This document shows positions 22,707 through 30,303 of a stretch of DNA of 36,222 bases, one piece after another; position 1 is the stretch's first letter; each line of letters starts with the position of its first letter. A program made the position numbers and the translations under genes. The notes beneath the pieces were generated by a model, which was given only the letters and a program-made list of their open reading frames with translations, was not told where the DNA came from and made no database searches. This DNA comes from Bacilli bacterium. GTDB lineage: Bacteria; Bacillota_I; Bacilli_A; RFN20; CAG-826. The stretch is taken from positions 1 to 36,222 of the forward strand of contig JAKSVG010000007.1 of assembly GCA_024408105.1 (NCBI GenBank). Reading direction: 5' to 3'.

Positions 22707-23435
22707 TCACAAAAACCTCGGCCAATGATGACTAACAGAAATTGGGCCAAAAACATTATCAGAATTATATCCTAGTGTCGCTTTACCATTGATTCCTCTA
22801 AAAACACCAAGAATATTTGATTTTACAATAGGACCAACATCGCGAGAATCATGCGAATTTGTTCCAACTCTATTATCTCCACAAACAAAATATTCGTCTT
22901 CATTAAGTGAAAAAACTTCAGAGCCTTTTTTTGTATAATCTCCTCTTAAAACAAAACCACTATCTATAGGTTGACTAACGTATTTAAATTCATTTTGCCC
23001 TTTTTCGCAAACATACAAATCGCCATTATGTTCCTTTCCAGGATTGTTTACAAAGTAAAACTTTTCCCCAGGAAGAGCAATAACTCTTTTTATGTTATAT
23101 GAAGCCTGCTGTGAGGAATATTTGCAGACGATGATGTTGAATCTTTTTATTGAATTTATTGCAAAAGAATTAGTTGCCATAAATCCATAATCAACATCAT
23201 AAGTTCCTTCTTCCTCACCGCGATGTCTAACTTCGCCTATTAAAGTTCCATCTTTATATTTCGCTTCTTTATTTAAGGTAGGATACATACTTTGACCATT
23301 TACCCATATAGGACTATAGTAGAAACGTTGAAACAAGCAAACACCACAAACAGCAATAGATGAAACTAGTAAAATAATCGCAGCAATAACAATTATGCGT
23401 TGCCAAATTGGTTTTTTTCTAGAAAGAGTTTCCAT
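22707..23435 (-). CDS. lepB: type I signal peptidase
   Basis: 242 residues. Removes signal peptides from exported proteins on the outer face of the membrane. One membrane anchor (about 13-35, IIVIAAIILLVSSIAV), catalytic Ser49 in NGQSMYPTL, general-base Lys116 in YNIKRVIALPGE, and the later box CGDNRVGTNSHDSRDVG. The ATG has no Shine-Dalgarno; TATAAT ends 7 nt before it, so transcription is predicted to start on the A of the ATG. It lies between rplS and rbgA, a common Gram-positive arrangement. Confidence 0.96.
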   Translation of the reverse strand: METLSRKKPIWQRIIVIAAIILLVSSIAVCGVCLFQRFYYSPIWVNGQSMYPTLNKEAKYKDGTLIGEVRHRGEEEGTYDVDYGFMATNSFAINSIKRFNIIVCKYSSQQASYNIKRVIALPGEKFYFVNNPGKEHNGDLYVCEKGQNEFKYVSQPIDSGFVLRGDYTKKGSEVFSLNEDEYFVCGDNRVGTNSHDSRDVGPIVKSNILGVFRGINGKATLGYNSDNVFGPISVSHHWPRFL

Positions 23436-23441
23436 GCAATT

Positions 23442-23447
23442 ATTATA
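23442..23447 (-). promoter_or_regulatory. -10 box of lepB, leaderless
   Basis: TATAAT on the minus strand with six nucleotides (AATTGC) before the lepB ATG, placing the expected start site on the ATG itself. The -35 region is only weakly similar to consensus. Confidence 0.5.
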
Positions 23448-23500
23448 ATATAGAATTTATGGAAAACTAAAAGTTTTATGAACTTTCTAATAATACACAT

Positions 23501-23527
23501 AAAAAAAGCCCGCACAAGCGAGCTTTT
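23501..23527 (-). terminator. intrinsic terminator after rplS
   Basis: On the minus strand AGCTCGC (23524-23518) pairs with GCGGGCT (23513-23507), one G-U pair, loop TTGT, followed by six further Us. Confidence 0.9.
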
Positions 23528-23540
23528 AGCTATAAACGTA

Positions 23541-23888
23541 TTAGAGAACTTCTTTAATACGTGCGGCTTTGCCAGAGAGTTTACGTAAGTAGTTAATTCT
23601 ACTACGACGAACTTTACCTTTTCTGAGAACTTCAATCTTAGCAATGACTGGTGAGTTAACAGGGAATGTTCTTTCTACTCCTACACCTGAAGAAATTTTT
23701 CTAACAGTGAAGGTTTCGCTGACGCCGGAGCCGCGGCGTTGCATAACGACGCCTTGGAAGACTTGAATACGTTCTTTCTTATTTTCGATAATTCTGACGC
23801 TAACTTTAATTGTGTCACCAGACTTAAATTCTGGAACATCTTTCTTAAGTTGACGAGCAGTAACTTCGTTAACTATGTTTGTGTTCAT
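23541..23888 (-). CDS. rplS: 50S ribosomal protein L19
   Basis: 115 residues, normal length. L19 sits at the 30S-50S interface. [28 protein letters not shown] and [27 protein letters not shown] are the family blocks; [24 protein letters not shown] ends it. AAGGAGGAGAG before the ATG is the strongest Shine-Dalgarno in the window. Monocistronic, with its own promoter, structured leader and terminator; in Bacillus it ends the rpsP-trmD operon, from which it is here divergent. Confidence 0.98.
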   Translation of the reverse strand: MNTNIVNEVTARQLKKDVPEFKSGDTIKVSVRIIENKKERIQVFQGVVMQRRGSGVSETFTVRKISSGVGVERTFPVNSPVIAKIEVLRKGKVRRSRINYLRKLSGKAARIKEVL

Positions 23889-23975
23889 TGTCTCTCCTCC
23901 TTTTTTCGATTATTTCTTAAGGCGTTCATATCATGACTTGAAAGCGGAACGTCCGCAACGTAATTGAATTACGCA
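23889..23975 (-). promoter_or_regulatory. structured rplS leader, candidate L19 leader RNA
   Basis: Roughly 87 nt with three hairpins on the minus strand: CGTAAT/ATTACG (23973-23959, 3-nt loop), GCGGA/TCCGC (23956-23944, 3-nt loop) and TCAT/ATGA near 23930-23940. An L19 leader RNA upstream of rplS is described in Firmicutes; this resembles one in position and compact hairpin series, but no model was run. Confidence 0.55.
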
Positions 23976-23981
23976 AGAGAG

Positions 23982-24010
23982 ATAATAGCAAATATATATT
24001 TGAATATCAA
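23982..24010 (-). promoter_or_regulatory. rplS promoter with extended -10
   Basis: -35 TTGATA (24010-24005), 17-bp spacer, extended -10 TGC-TATTAT (TATTAT at 23987-23982). Same nonamer and spacing as the rpsB promoter. Divergent from the rpsP promoter, 29 bp away. Confidence 0.75.
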
Positions 24011-24038
24011 GGAAATATTGTCTGTTAAGTAAAAATAC

Positions 24039-24066
24039 TTGACACATAAAATCATATGTCTATAAT
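24039..24066 (+). promoter_or_regulatory. rpsP operon promoter
   Basis: -35 TTGACA (24039-24044), 16-bp spacer, -10 TATAAT (24061-24066), both perfect. Predicted start near 24073, a 20-nt leader with AAGGAGAAC before the rpsP ATG. Confidence 0.85.
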
Positions 24067-24092
24067 ATAGACGTTAAACAAGGAGAACAAAT

Positions 24093-24368
24093 ATGTCAGT
24101 AAAAATTAGATTGACCAGAATTGGTCGCCACAAAGAATCAATTTATCGTATTGTTGTCGCAGATAGCAGATTTGCACGTGATGCACGCTATATCGAACAA
24201 ATTGGTTATTTTGATCCAGCTAAAGGTGAAGAAAGTGCAGATATCAATGAAGAAGCTGCATTAAAATGGTTATCAAAAGGTGCAACACCATCAGATTCTA
24301 TTCGCGCTTTATTCAACCGCAAAGGCATTATGGAAAAATACGCCAAATCAAAAAAAGGTGCTAAATAA
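24093..24368 (+). CDS. rpsP: 30S ribosomal protein S16
   Basis: 91 residues, normal length. VKIRLTRIGRHKESIYRIVVADSRFARDARYIEQIGYFDP is the S16 signature. Strong AAGGAG 8 nt before the ATG. The stop shares one base with the khpA ATG (TAATG). First gene of the only plus-strand operon in the window. Confidence 0.98.
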   Translation: MSVKIRLTRIGRHKESIYRIVVADSRFARDARYIEQIGYFDPAKGEESADINEEAALKWLSKGATPSDSIRALFNRKGIMEKYAKSKKGAK

Positions 24369-24628
24369 TGGTTTTTGAGAAAATAATTCACACTATCGTT
24401 GATCCAATTTTAATTAATCCTGAAGCATTAATGATTAGAGAAATTCCTGGCACATCAGAAGAGGATATTACAATCCTAATCGTTTCTGAAAGTGAAGATA
24501 CAGCTAGGTTAATCGGCAAAAAAGGTTCTGTCGCAAATGCATTAAGAGAGATTGTTGCTGTCGCTGGCAAAAGCGAAGGAAAACACATTCATTTAAAATT
24601 TGAATCATTTGACGAAGAAAGCAAATAA
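24368..24628 (+). CDS. khpA: KH-domain RNA-binding protein KhpA (YlqC)
   Basis: 86 residues, one KH domain. The GXXG loop is GKKG at 50-53 in ARLIGKKGSVANALREIVAVAG. KhpA forms a dimer with KhpB (Jag/EloR) and binds RNAs affecting cell elongation in streptococci; KhpB is not in this window. One-base overlaps join it to rpsP and rimM, the usual order in Gram-positives. ylqD, which lies next to it in Bacillus, is absent. Confidence 0.93.
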   Translation: MVFEKIIHTIVDPILINPEALMIREIPGTSEEDITILIVSESEDTARLIGKKGSVANALREIVAVAGKSEGKHIHLKFESFDEESK

Positions 24629-25134
24629 TGGAATATCTTTCTATTGGGCAAATTGTTAGAACAGTTGGCTTAAAAGGTGAAGTAAAAGTATATCCCTCAA
24701 CCCATTTTCGTGATTCTCGTTTTAAAAAAGGGAATCACGTTTTTATATTAGATGAAAATAACAATATTGTTCGTGATCTTACGATAAAATCTCATCGTGT
24801 AAATGGAGATTGTGATAATCTCATCTTTGATGAGATTTCAACTATTGAAGATGCTGAGCAAATCATTCACAAATATTTATGTGTTGAAAAGGATAATAAT
24901 TTTCTAAAAAAGGATAGTTATTTCTATTCAGATTTAATAGGCTGTAATGTTTATTTTGATAATGGTGAATTTATCGGGCAAGTCTATAAAGTCGAAGAAT
25001 ATTCGTCGTATTCAACATTAAGAGTCAAAACAAACAAAAAAGATGTTCTCATACCTTTTGTTAAAGCTTACTTAAGAGATGTTTTGATTGATGAAAGAAA
25101 AATTATAATTAATTATATTAAAGGTCTTTTATGA
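24628..25134 (+). CDS. rimM: 16S rRNA processing protein RimM
   Basis: 168 residues. 30S maturation factor that binds S19. The N-terminal RimM domain begins SIGQIVRTVGLKGEVKVYPSTHF, and a C-terminal PRC barrel follows (LIGCNVYFDNGEFIGQVYKVEEYSS, then VLIPFVKAYLRDVLIDERKIII). The stop TGA overlaps the trmD ATG (ATGA). TGA here functions as a stop, evidence against a code-4 organism. Confidence 0.96.
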   Translation: MEYLSIGQIVRTVGLKGEVKVYPSTHFRDSRFKKGNHVFILDENNNIVRDLTIKSHRVNGDCDNLIFDEISTIEDAEQIIHKYLCVEKDNNFLKKDSYFYSDLIGCNVYFDNGEFIGQVYKVEEYSSYSTLRVKTNKKDVLIPFVKAYLRDVLIDERKIIINYIKGLL

Positions 25135-25904
25135 AAATAACTATACTTACTCTTTTTCCTGAAATGTTTAATGGGTTTAAAGAAAACTCTATTATTAAAC
25201 GTGCTTTAAACAAAGGTATTGTAACTATAGATATTATTAATATTAGAGATTACACGAAAGATCGCTACGGAAGAGTTGACACCCCACCAATTGGAGGCGG
25301 AGCCGGCTTAATAATGAAGTGTCAACCTATAGTTGATGCAATAAAAAGTGTTTCATCAAATAAAACTCATAAAATTATTCTTTCACCTAAAGGTGAAAAA
25401 TATTGTCAAAATAAAGCCGTTCAACTATCGAAACTTGAAGATATATTAATCGTTTGTGGTCATTACGAAGGAATCGATGAGAGGGTAAATAATTTTATCG
25501 ATGAATCAATATCAATTGGAGATTATGTTTTAACTGGTGGAGAAATTGCTTCAATGGCTATAGCAGATTCATTAATACGTCTTCTAGATGGAGCAATAAC
25601 CAATTCGTCATTAAGCGAGGAAACATTCGAAAACAATTTATTAGAATATCCTCAATATACAGAGCCAAAAGAATTTGAAGGATATAAAGTTCCAGATATT
25701 CTATACACAGGAAATCACGAAGCAATAGAAAAATATCGAAGAAAAGAAGCATTAAAAATTACTAAAATATATCGTCCTGATATGTTCGAAAAACATGTCC
25801 TTACAAAACAAGATTTAAAACTATTAAAAGAAATAGATAATAAAATTGAAAATCCAAAATGGCTTGAACAAGCTCTTGAAAAGGGTAAGAAATTCACAAA
25901 ATAA
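25131..25904 (+). CDS. trmD: tRNA (guanine-37-N1)-methyltransferase
   Basis: 257 residues, slightly long. SPOUT-class enzyme that methylates G37 using S-adenosylmethionine and prevents frameshifting. GGGAG at 55-59, LIVCGHYEGIDERV at 106-119 and SIGDYVLTGGE at 128-138 form the trefoil-knot cofactor site; LLEYPQYTEP is the conserved later block. Last gene of rpsP-khpA-rimM-trmD; the stop codon is at the base of a strong terminator. Confidence 0.98.
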   Translation: MKITILTLFPEMFNGFKENSIIKRALNKGIVTIDIINIRDYTKDRYGRVDTPPIGGGAGLIMKCQPIVDAIKSVSSNKTHKIILSPKGEKYCQNKAVQLSKLEDILIVCGHYEGIDERVNNFIDESISIGDYVLTGGEIASMAIADSLIRLLDGAITNSSLSEETFENNLLEYPQYTEPKEFEGYKVPDILYTGNHEAIEKYRRKEALKITKIYRPDMFEKHVLTKQDLKLLKEIDNKIENPKWLEQALEKGKKFTK

Positions 25905-25926
25905 GGAGGCTTTGCCTCCTTTTTTT
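25903..25926. terminator. bidirectional terminator between trmD and ffh
   Basis: AAGGAGGC (25903-25910) pairs with GCCTCCTT (25914-25921), loop TTT, followed on the plus strand by Ts to 25926. On the minus strand the same stem is followed by TTATTTTG. It serves convergent trmD and ffh. Confidence 0.92.
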
Positions 25927-27289
25927 ACATCATTCCTCCCATTCCAGGCGGAAGCATTCCTCCCATGCCTGGTGGAACTTTTCCAGATTTTTGATATTGT
26001 TTCATCCTTTTCATCATTTCTTTAGACTGTTCATATTTTTTAATAACACGATTTATATCAGCGTTAGTTTTTCCGGAGCCTTTAGCAATTCTGACTTTAC
26101 GAGAGTTTTTAAGAATTTCAGGATGTCTTCTTTCTTCTGGAGTCATTGAATTAACAATAACTTCAAGATTTTTCATTTCTTTTTCAGCAACAAGTTTTTG
26201 TTCTTCAGTCAATGAAGGCATGCCTGGGATTAATTTCATTAACCCGCCTAAAGATCCAAGTTTTTGAACTTTTTTCATTTGGGCTACCATGTCATCTAAT
26301 GTGAATTCGCCAGACATCATTTTAGCAGCATCTTTTCTAGCTTCTTTTTCATCAATTTCTTCTTGCACTTTTTCAACAAGGGTCATGACATCACCCATTC
26401 CAAGAATACGATCAGCCATTCTATCTGGATGGAAAACATCTAAATCAGTTAATTTTTCACCAACACCAGCAAATTTTATAGGTATACCAGTAAGATATTT
26501 AATAGAAAGAGCAGAACCACCACGAGCATCACCATCAAGTTTTGACATAATGATTCCGCTTATTTTTAAATCAGCATTAAATGCGTTTGCAACATTAATA
26601 GCGTCTTGTCCAGACATTGCATCAACAAGTAATAATGTTTCATCTGGCGTAATATCATTAGTAATATCATTAAGTTCCTTCATTAATGGTTCATCAATTG
26701 CTAATCGACCAGCAGTATCGAGAATTAATACATCGTAATGTTCATTAAAGGCTTTTTCTCTAGCTTTTTCGGCAATCTCAACAGGTGAAACGTCACAACC
26801 TAATGAAAATACATCTACGTCAATTTGTGATCCTATTTGTTTTAGTTGATCAATAGCAGCAGGACGATAAACATCGCCAGCAGCAAGAAGCACTTTTTTA
26901 TTAAGTTTTTTCTTCATTAGCAAAGCTAATTTGCCTGCTGATGTTGTTTTACCAGTTCCTTGCAATCCAACAAGCATAATTACAGTAGGTTTATTTTTTT
27001 GATATATTAACTCTGATGAATCAGAACCTAATAATGATGTTAATTCATCATGGACAATCTTAACAACCATTTGTGATGGATTAAGTTTAAGATAAACTTC
27101 TTCGCCAATAGCTTTTTGCTTAATTGATTCAGTAAATTCCTTAACAACTTTAAAATTAACGTCAGCCTCAAGCAAAGCAATACGCACTTCCTTGAGCATT
27201 TCATCCATGTTAGATTCAGTGAGGCGTGTTTGGCCTTTGACCTTTTTAATAATTTTTTGAAAGCGTTCGCTAAGAGACTCAAATGCCAT
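25925..27289 (-). CDS. ffh: signal recognition particle protein Ffh
   Basis: 454 residues. Binds signal sequences and 4.5S/scRNA and delivers ribosomes to FtsY. N domain (1-95), G domain with GLQGTGKTTS (108-117), DTAGR (191-195) and SKLDGDARGG (about 249-258), then a methionine-rich M domain from about 300 with RRHPEILKNSRKVRIAKGSG (RNA-binding helices). The end is a GMGG/MLPPGMGG repeat typical of Ffh. Overlaps ylxM by 11 nt. Confidence 0.98.
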   Translation of the reverse strand: MAFESLSERFQKIIKKVKGQTRLTESNMDEMLKEVRIALLEADVNFKVVKEFTESIKQKAIGEEVYLKLNPSQMVVKIVHDELTSLLGSDSSELIYQKNKPTVIMLVGLQGTGKTTSAGKLALLMKKKLNKKVLLAAGDVYRPAAIDQLKQIGSQIDVDVFSLGCDVSPVEIAEKAREKAFNEHYDVLILDTAGRLAIDEPLMKELNDITNDITPDETLLLVDAMSGQDAINVANAFNADLKISGIIMSKLDGDARGGSALSIKYLTGIPIKFAGVGEKLTDLDVFHPDRMADRILGMGDVMTLVEKVQEEIDEKEARKDAAKMMSGEFTLDDMVAQMKKVQKLGSLGGLMKLIPGMPSLTEEQKLVAEKEMKNLEVIVNSMTPEERRHPEILKNSRKVRIAKGSGKTNADINRVIKKYEQSKEMMKRMKQYQKSGKVPPGMGGMLPPGMGGMM

Positions 27290-27593
27290 TTTTTATCTTC
27301 TCCTCAATTTCATCAATAATCGCGTTTTTGTTAGTATCATTTTGTAAACGGATATCATCAAAAACCTTGCAAATACCCAATTTTTCTTCGAATTTATCTA
27401 GTTTTTCTTTTGCTTGTTTAATTGCATCACTAACTGCTGTACGAGAAATGGATCGAATCTCAGAAATTTCAGAAAGTGACAAATTGCATTGATAATAATC
27501 ATTCATAATTTCAAGTTGTGAACGAGTTAAAAGATTACCGTAAATGTCGAGAAGGCGATTTATCCTTAATGTTTCATTAATTTCTTTATTCAT
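27279..27593 (-). CDS. ylxM: YlxM-family SRP-associated helix-turn-helix protein
   Basis: 104 residues. Sigma-70 region 4-like fold: LLTRSQLEIMNDYYQCNLSLSEISEIRSISRTAVSDAIKQAKEKLD. YlxM proteins bind the signal recognition particle and modulate it in streptococci; the gene is nearly always next to ffh. The ATG at 27593 has AGGTG upstream; a GTG three codons earlier is less likely. It overlaps the ftsY stop by 8 nt and ffh by 11 nt. Confidence 0.93.
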   Translation of the reverse strand: MNKEINETLRINRLLDIYGNLLTRSQLEIMNDYYQCNLSLSEISEIRSISRTAVSDAIKQAKEKLDKFEEKLGICKVFDDIRLQNDTNKNAIIDEIEEKIKNGI

Positions 27594-28569
27594 ATTTATC
27601 ACCTAAGCATAACCCATATAGATATTTATCTAAGTCAAATTCTTCCAAATCTTCCATTCTCTCACCTAAACCAATAAAACGGACAGGAATTCCTAACATA
27701 TCTCTAATTGCCAGAATAATGCCACCTTTAGATGTTCCATCCATTTTCGTAATAACAATTCCTGTTAATTTTATGCAATCTAGAAATTGCTTAGCTTGAG
27801 ACAACCCATTTTGCCCAGTTGTTGCATCAATCACCAAAAATGCATCATGAGGTGCGTTAGGTATTTCTTTAGAAATAACTCTACATATTTTAGCAAGTTC
27901 ATTCATTAAATTTACTTTATTTTGTAGCCTTCCTGCAGTATCAACAATTAATAAATCAACATGATTTTCTTTTGCTTTACGAGCGCCATCAAATGCAACA
28001 CTCGCAGGATCGCTTTCAGGTTTTCCAACAACAATTTCACAATTTAATCGAGTTGCCCAGACAGTAAGTTGTTCAACAGCGCCTGCTCTGAATGTATCTG
28101 CAGCACAAAGCATAACTTTTTTGCCTTTTTTGATGTAACGATGTGCAAGTTTAGCTATAGTTGTAGTTTTTCCAACACCATTAACGCCTGCAACAAGTAG
28201 AACTGTTGGTCCATTATCAACAAAGTCAATTTCATTATGTATGTTTCCACCTTTTGTTGCATAACCTAGAAACATCTTATCTACAACTAATTCGTTAATA
28301 GTTTTTGGGTCTTTTATTCCTTGGGATTTGCTTTCAGTAAAAGCTTCATCAATGATTTTTAAAGATAATTCAACGCCGACATCGGCCTCAATTAAAATTT
28401 CCTCAAGTTTTTCAAAATATTCTTTATTTACTTCCTTATATAATTTAGATAATTCATCTAATTTACTCGCAAAATTTGAACGAGATTTAGCCATTCCTTC
28501 AACATATGTTGAAGTTTCTTCAACAGGTTTTTTAGAGAATTTTTCTTTTAATAATTTAAATAAGCCCAT
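27586..28569 (-). CDS. ftsY: SRP receptor FtsY
   Basis: 327 residues. GTPase receptor for SRP at the membrane. Short N-terminal region, N domain (about 25-110), G domain with GVNGVGKTTT (128-137), DTAGRL (about 216) and TKMDGTSKGG, ending in GLGERMEDLEEFD. The acidic A domain of proteobacterial FtsY is absent, as usual in Gram-positives. The ATG shares one base with the rnc stop. smc, between rnc and ftsY in Bacillus, is missing. Confidence 0.98.
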   Translation of the reverse strand: MGLFKLLKEKFSKKPVEETSTYVEGMAKSRSNFASKLDELSKLYKEVNKEYFEKLEEILIEADVGVELSLKIIDEAFTESKSQGIKDPKTINELVVDKMFLGYATKGGNIHNEIDFVDNGPTVLLVAGVNGVGKTTTIAKLAHRYIKKGKKVMLCAADTFRAGAVEQLTVWATRLNCEIVVGKPESDPASVAFDGARKAKENHVDLLIVDTAGRLQNKVNLMNELAKICRVISKEIPNAPHDAFLVIDATTGQNGLSQAKQFLDCIKLTGIVITKMDGTSKGGIILAIRDMLGIPVRFIGLGERMEDLEEFDLDKYLYGLCLGDKYE

Positions 28570-29258
28570 TATCTCACCTTATCAACTTTCTTTTCTAAAG
28601 CAGATTTTGCTGCCATTTGTTCGGCTGCTTTTTTTGTACTACCTTCACCAACACCAATTTCTATGCCATCAAATAAAACTCTAGAAACAAAGTGTTTGTT
28701 GTGAGCAGGGCCTGATTCTTTAATAATTTCGTATGTAACAGATTCGCGATGTTCACCTTGCATTGCTTCTTGCAATTTTGATTTATAGTCCTGGAGATCT
28801 TCTAAATGGAATTTTTGAATATCTCTATATAATGTTGAAATTAAAAATTTTCTAGCGTTAACAAAACCTTGATCTAAAAACATTGCTCCAATAAATGCCT
28901 CGAACACGTCTTCAAGAACGTTATCACTCTCACGAATATTTCGAGCGAAGGAGTGACCAACACGAACATATTCATCAAAATGATATTCTCGAGCAAAATC
29001 GGCAAGTGATTTAGTACTTACCAAAGCACTTTTAAGCTTTGTTAAATCACCTTGGTTCATATCAGAACGTGATTTATAAGCAAGTTCAGATACTACACAA
29101 CCAAGAACTGAATCCCCTAAAAATTCCAACCTTTCATAATCGTGGTGCTTTGTTTTTGCGTCTGCGTTAAATGAACTGTGAGTAAAAGCCATTTCATATA
29201 ATGAAATGTCATGATAATTAATATTAAATTGTTTCAATAATTCAACTATGTCTTTCAT
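28569..29258 (-). CDS. rnc: ribonuclease III
   Basis: 229 residues. Double-stranded RNA endonuclease for rRNA and mRNA processing. RLEFLGDSVL (43-52) is the catalytic signature, EDVFEAFIGAMFLDQG supplies the second acidic site, and the dsRNA-binding domain spans about 155-226 (YKSKLQEAMQ, VSRVLFDGIEIGVGEGSTKKAAEQMAA). The start overlaps plsX by four bases (ATGA). fabD, fabG and acpP, between plsX and rnc in Bacillus, are absent. Confidence 0.98.
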   Translation of the reverse strand: MKDIVELLKQFNINYHDISLYEMAFTHSSFNADAKTKHHDYERLEFLGDSVLGCVVSELAYKSRSDMNQGDLTKLKSALVSTKSLADFAREYHFDEYVRVGHSFARNIRESDNVLEDVFEAFIGAMFLDQGFVNARKFLISTLYRDIQKFHLEDLQDYKSKLQEAMQGEHRESVTYEIIKESGPAHNKHFVSRVLFDGIEIGVGEGSTKKAAEQMAAKSALEKKVDKVR

Positions 29259-30223
29259 TTTAAATTCTCTTTAATTTCATTAACAATATTCTTTTTCGCA
29301 AGATTATAAGCGATCATCATTGAATAAAAGAACGATTCGCCAGTTGCGTTACCATGAGCTTTAACTGGTATAGTGTTAACACCAACCAAGAATGCTCCAC
29401 CGACTTTTTTATAGTCCATTTTGTTTTTAAAACCTTTAAAGCCTTTTTTGGCAAATAAATATCCAATTTTTGAACCAAACGAAGAAGTAAATGCATCTTT
29501 AATCATAGATGACATCATCTTGGCTAATCCTTCACACCCTTTTAGAAATACATTGCCTGAAAAGCCGTCAAAAACAACAACATCAGCCTTACCATCTAAA
29601 ACGTAACGTCCTTCAAGATTACCTTTAAAGCCTTTCATATCTTTCATCAATTCATACGCTTCTTTTGTAACAGGCGATCCCTTGCCCTCTTCAGCACCGT
29701 TACTAATTAAATAAACATTGGGATTATCATTATTATATATTGCTTTGCAATATGCTTGGCCCATTTTACCGAATTGCATAAGTTCTAACGGAGTATTTTC
29801 ATTAGATGCCCCAACATCAAGAAGAACAACATATTTACCTTCTATTTTCGTTGGAAAAGGTGTAATAAGTGCTGGCCTGTCAACGCCATCGATTTTCTTT
29901 AATATCAAAGTAGTTAATGATAAAAATGCACCTGTTGAACCTGCTGAGACAACGCCATCAGCTTTTTCACTAATAACAGCATTAACTGCTTTATAAACTG
30001 ATGAATCTTTCATCCTCATAGCTTGCAAAACAGAACATTCCATTGGTACAACAGTTTGTGAAGGAATAATAGTTACTCTACTTTTCAATGATGCAAGTTC
30101 ATTTTCATCACCAACTGCAATAATTTCGCAATCATTTATCTCATTTAAAAATCTATTTACGGCTTCAACTGTGGCTTTTGAACCATTATCTCCACCCATC
30201 ATATCAATAACAAGTTTGACCAT
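29255..30223 (-). CDS. plsX: phosphate acyltransferase PlsX
   Basis: 322 residues. Converts acyl-ACP to acyl-phosphate, the donor for PlsY in phosphatidic acid synthesis. LVIDMMGGDNGSKATVEAV at the N-terminus, VSAGSTGAFL, LLDVGASNENTPLELMQFGKMG and VFDGFSGNVFLK are the family blocks. AGGAGAT precedes the ATG. The stop is TGA. With FakA in the same cluster, exogenous fatty acids can also be turned into acyl-phosphate, so both routes to phosphatidic acid meet here. Confidence 0.97.
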   Translation of the reverse strand: MVKLVIDMMGGDNGSKATVEAVNRFLNEINDCEIIAVGDENELASLKSRVTIIPSQTVVPMECSVLQAMRMKDSSVYKAVNAVISEKADGVVSAGSTGAFLSLTTLILKKIDGVDRPALITPFPTKIEGKYVVLLDVGASNENTPLELMQFGKMGQAYCKAIYNNDNPNVYLISNGAEEGKGSPVTKEAYELMKDMKGFKGNLEGRYVLDGKADVVVFDGFSGNVFLKGCEGLAKMMSSMIKDAFTSSFGSKIGYLFAKKGFKGFKNKMDYKKVGGAFLVGVNTIPVKAHGNATGESFFYSMMIAYNLAKKNIVNEIKENLK

Positions 30224-30243
30224 AATAAAAATCTCCTATGTAA

Positions 30244-30252
30244 TTTTACCAC
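30244..30252 (-). promoter_or_regulatory. possible plsX promoter, extended -10
   Basis: TGG-TAAAAT on the minus strand (TAAAAT at 30249-30244), about 20 nt before the plsX ATG, downstream of an AT-rich hairpin. The -35 is not clear. This would start the plsX-rnc-ftsY-ylxM-ffh transcript. Confidence 0.45.
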
Positions 30253-30273
30253 GCGAAAGTAATATATAACACA

Positions 30274-30292
30274 AAAAACAATTAATTGTTTC
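30274..30292 (-). terminator. AT-rich terminator after recG
   Basis: On the minus strand AAACAA pairs with TTGTTT around TTAA, followed by three more Us. Weak stem, 12 nt past the recG stop. Confidence 0.45.
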
Positions 30293-30303
30293 TTAAAGAA
30301 TAT

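Noticed and set aside
26289-26738. 149-codon plus-strand frame
   Set aside because: Antisense to the ffh G domain; Ser/Ile-rich composition typical of shadow frames.
24628-30223. Mycoplasma-type genetic code (TGA as Trp)
   Set aside because: TGA ends rimM, plsX and lepB at the family-expected C-termini, and tryptophans in core genes are TGG.
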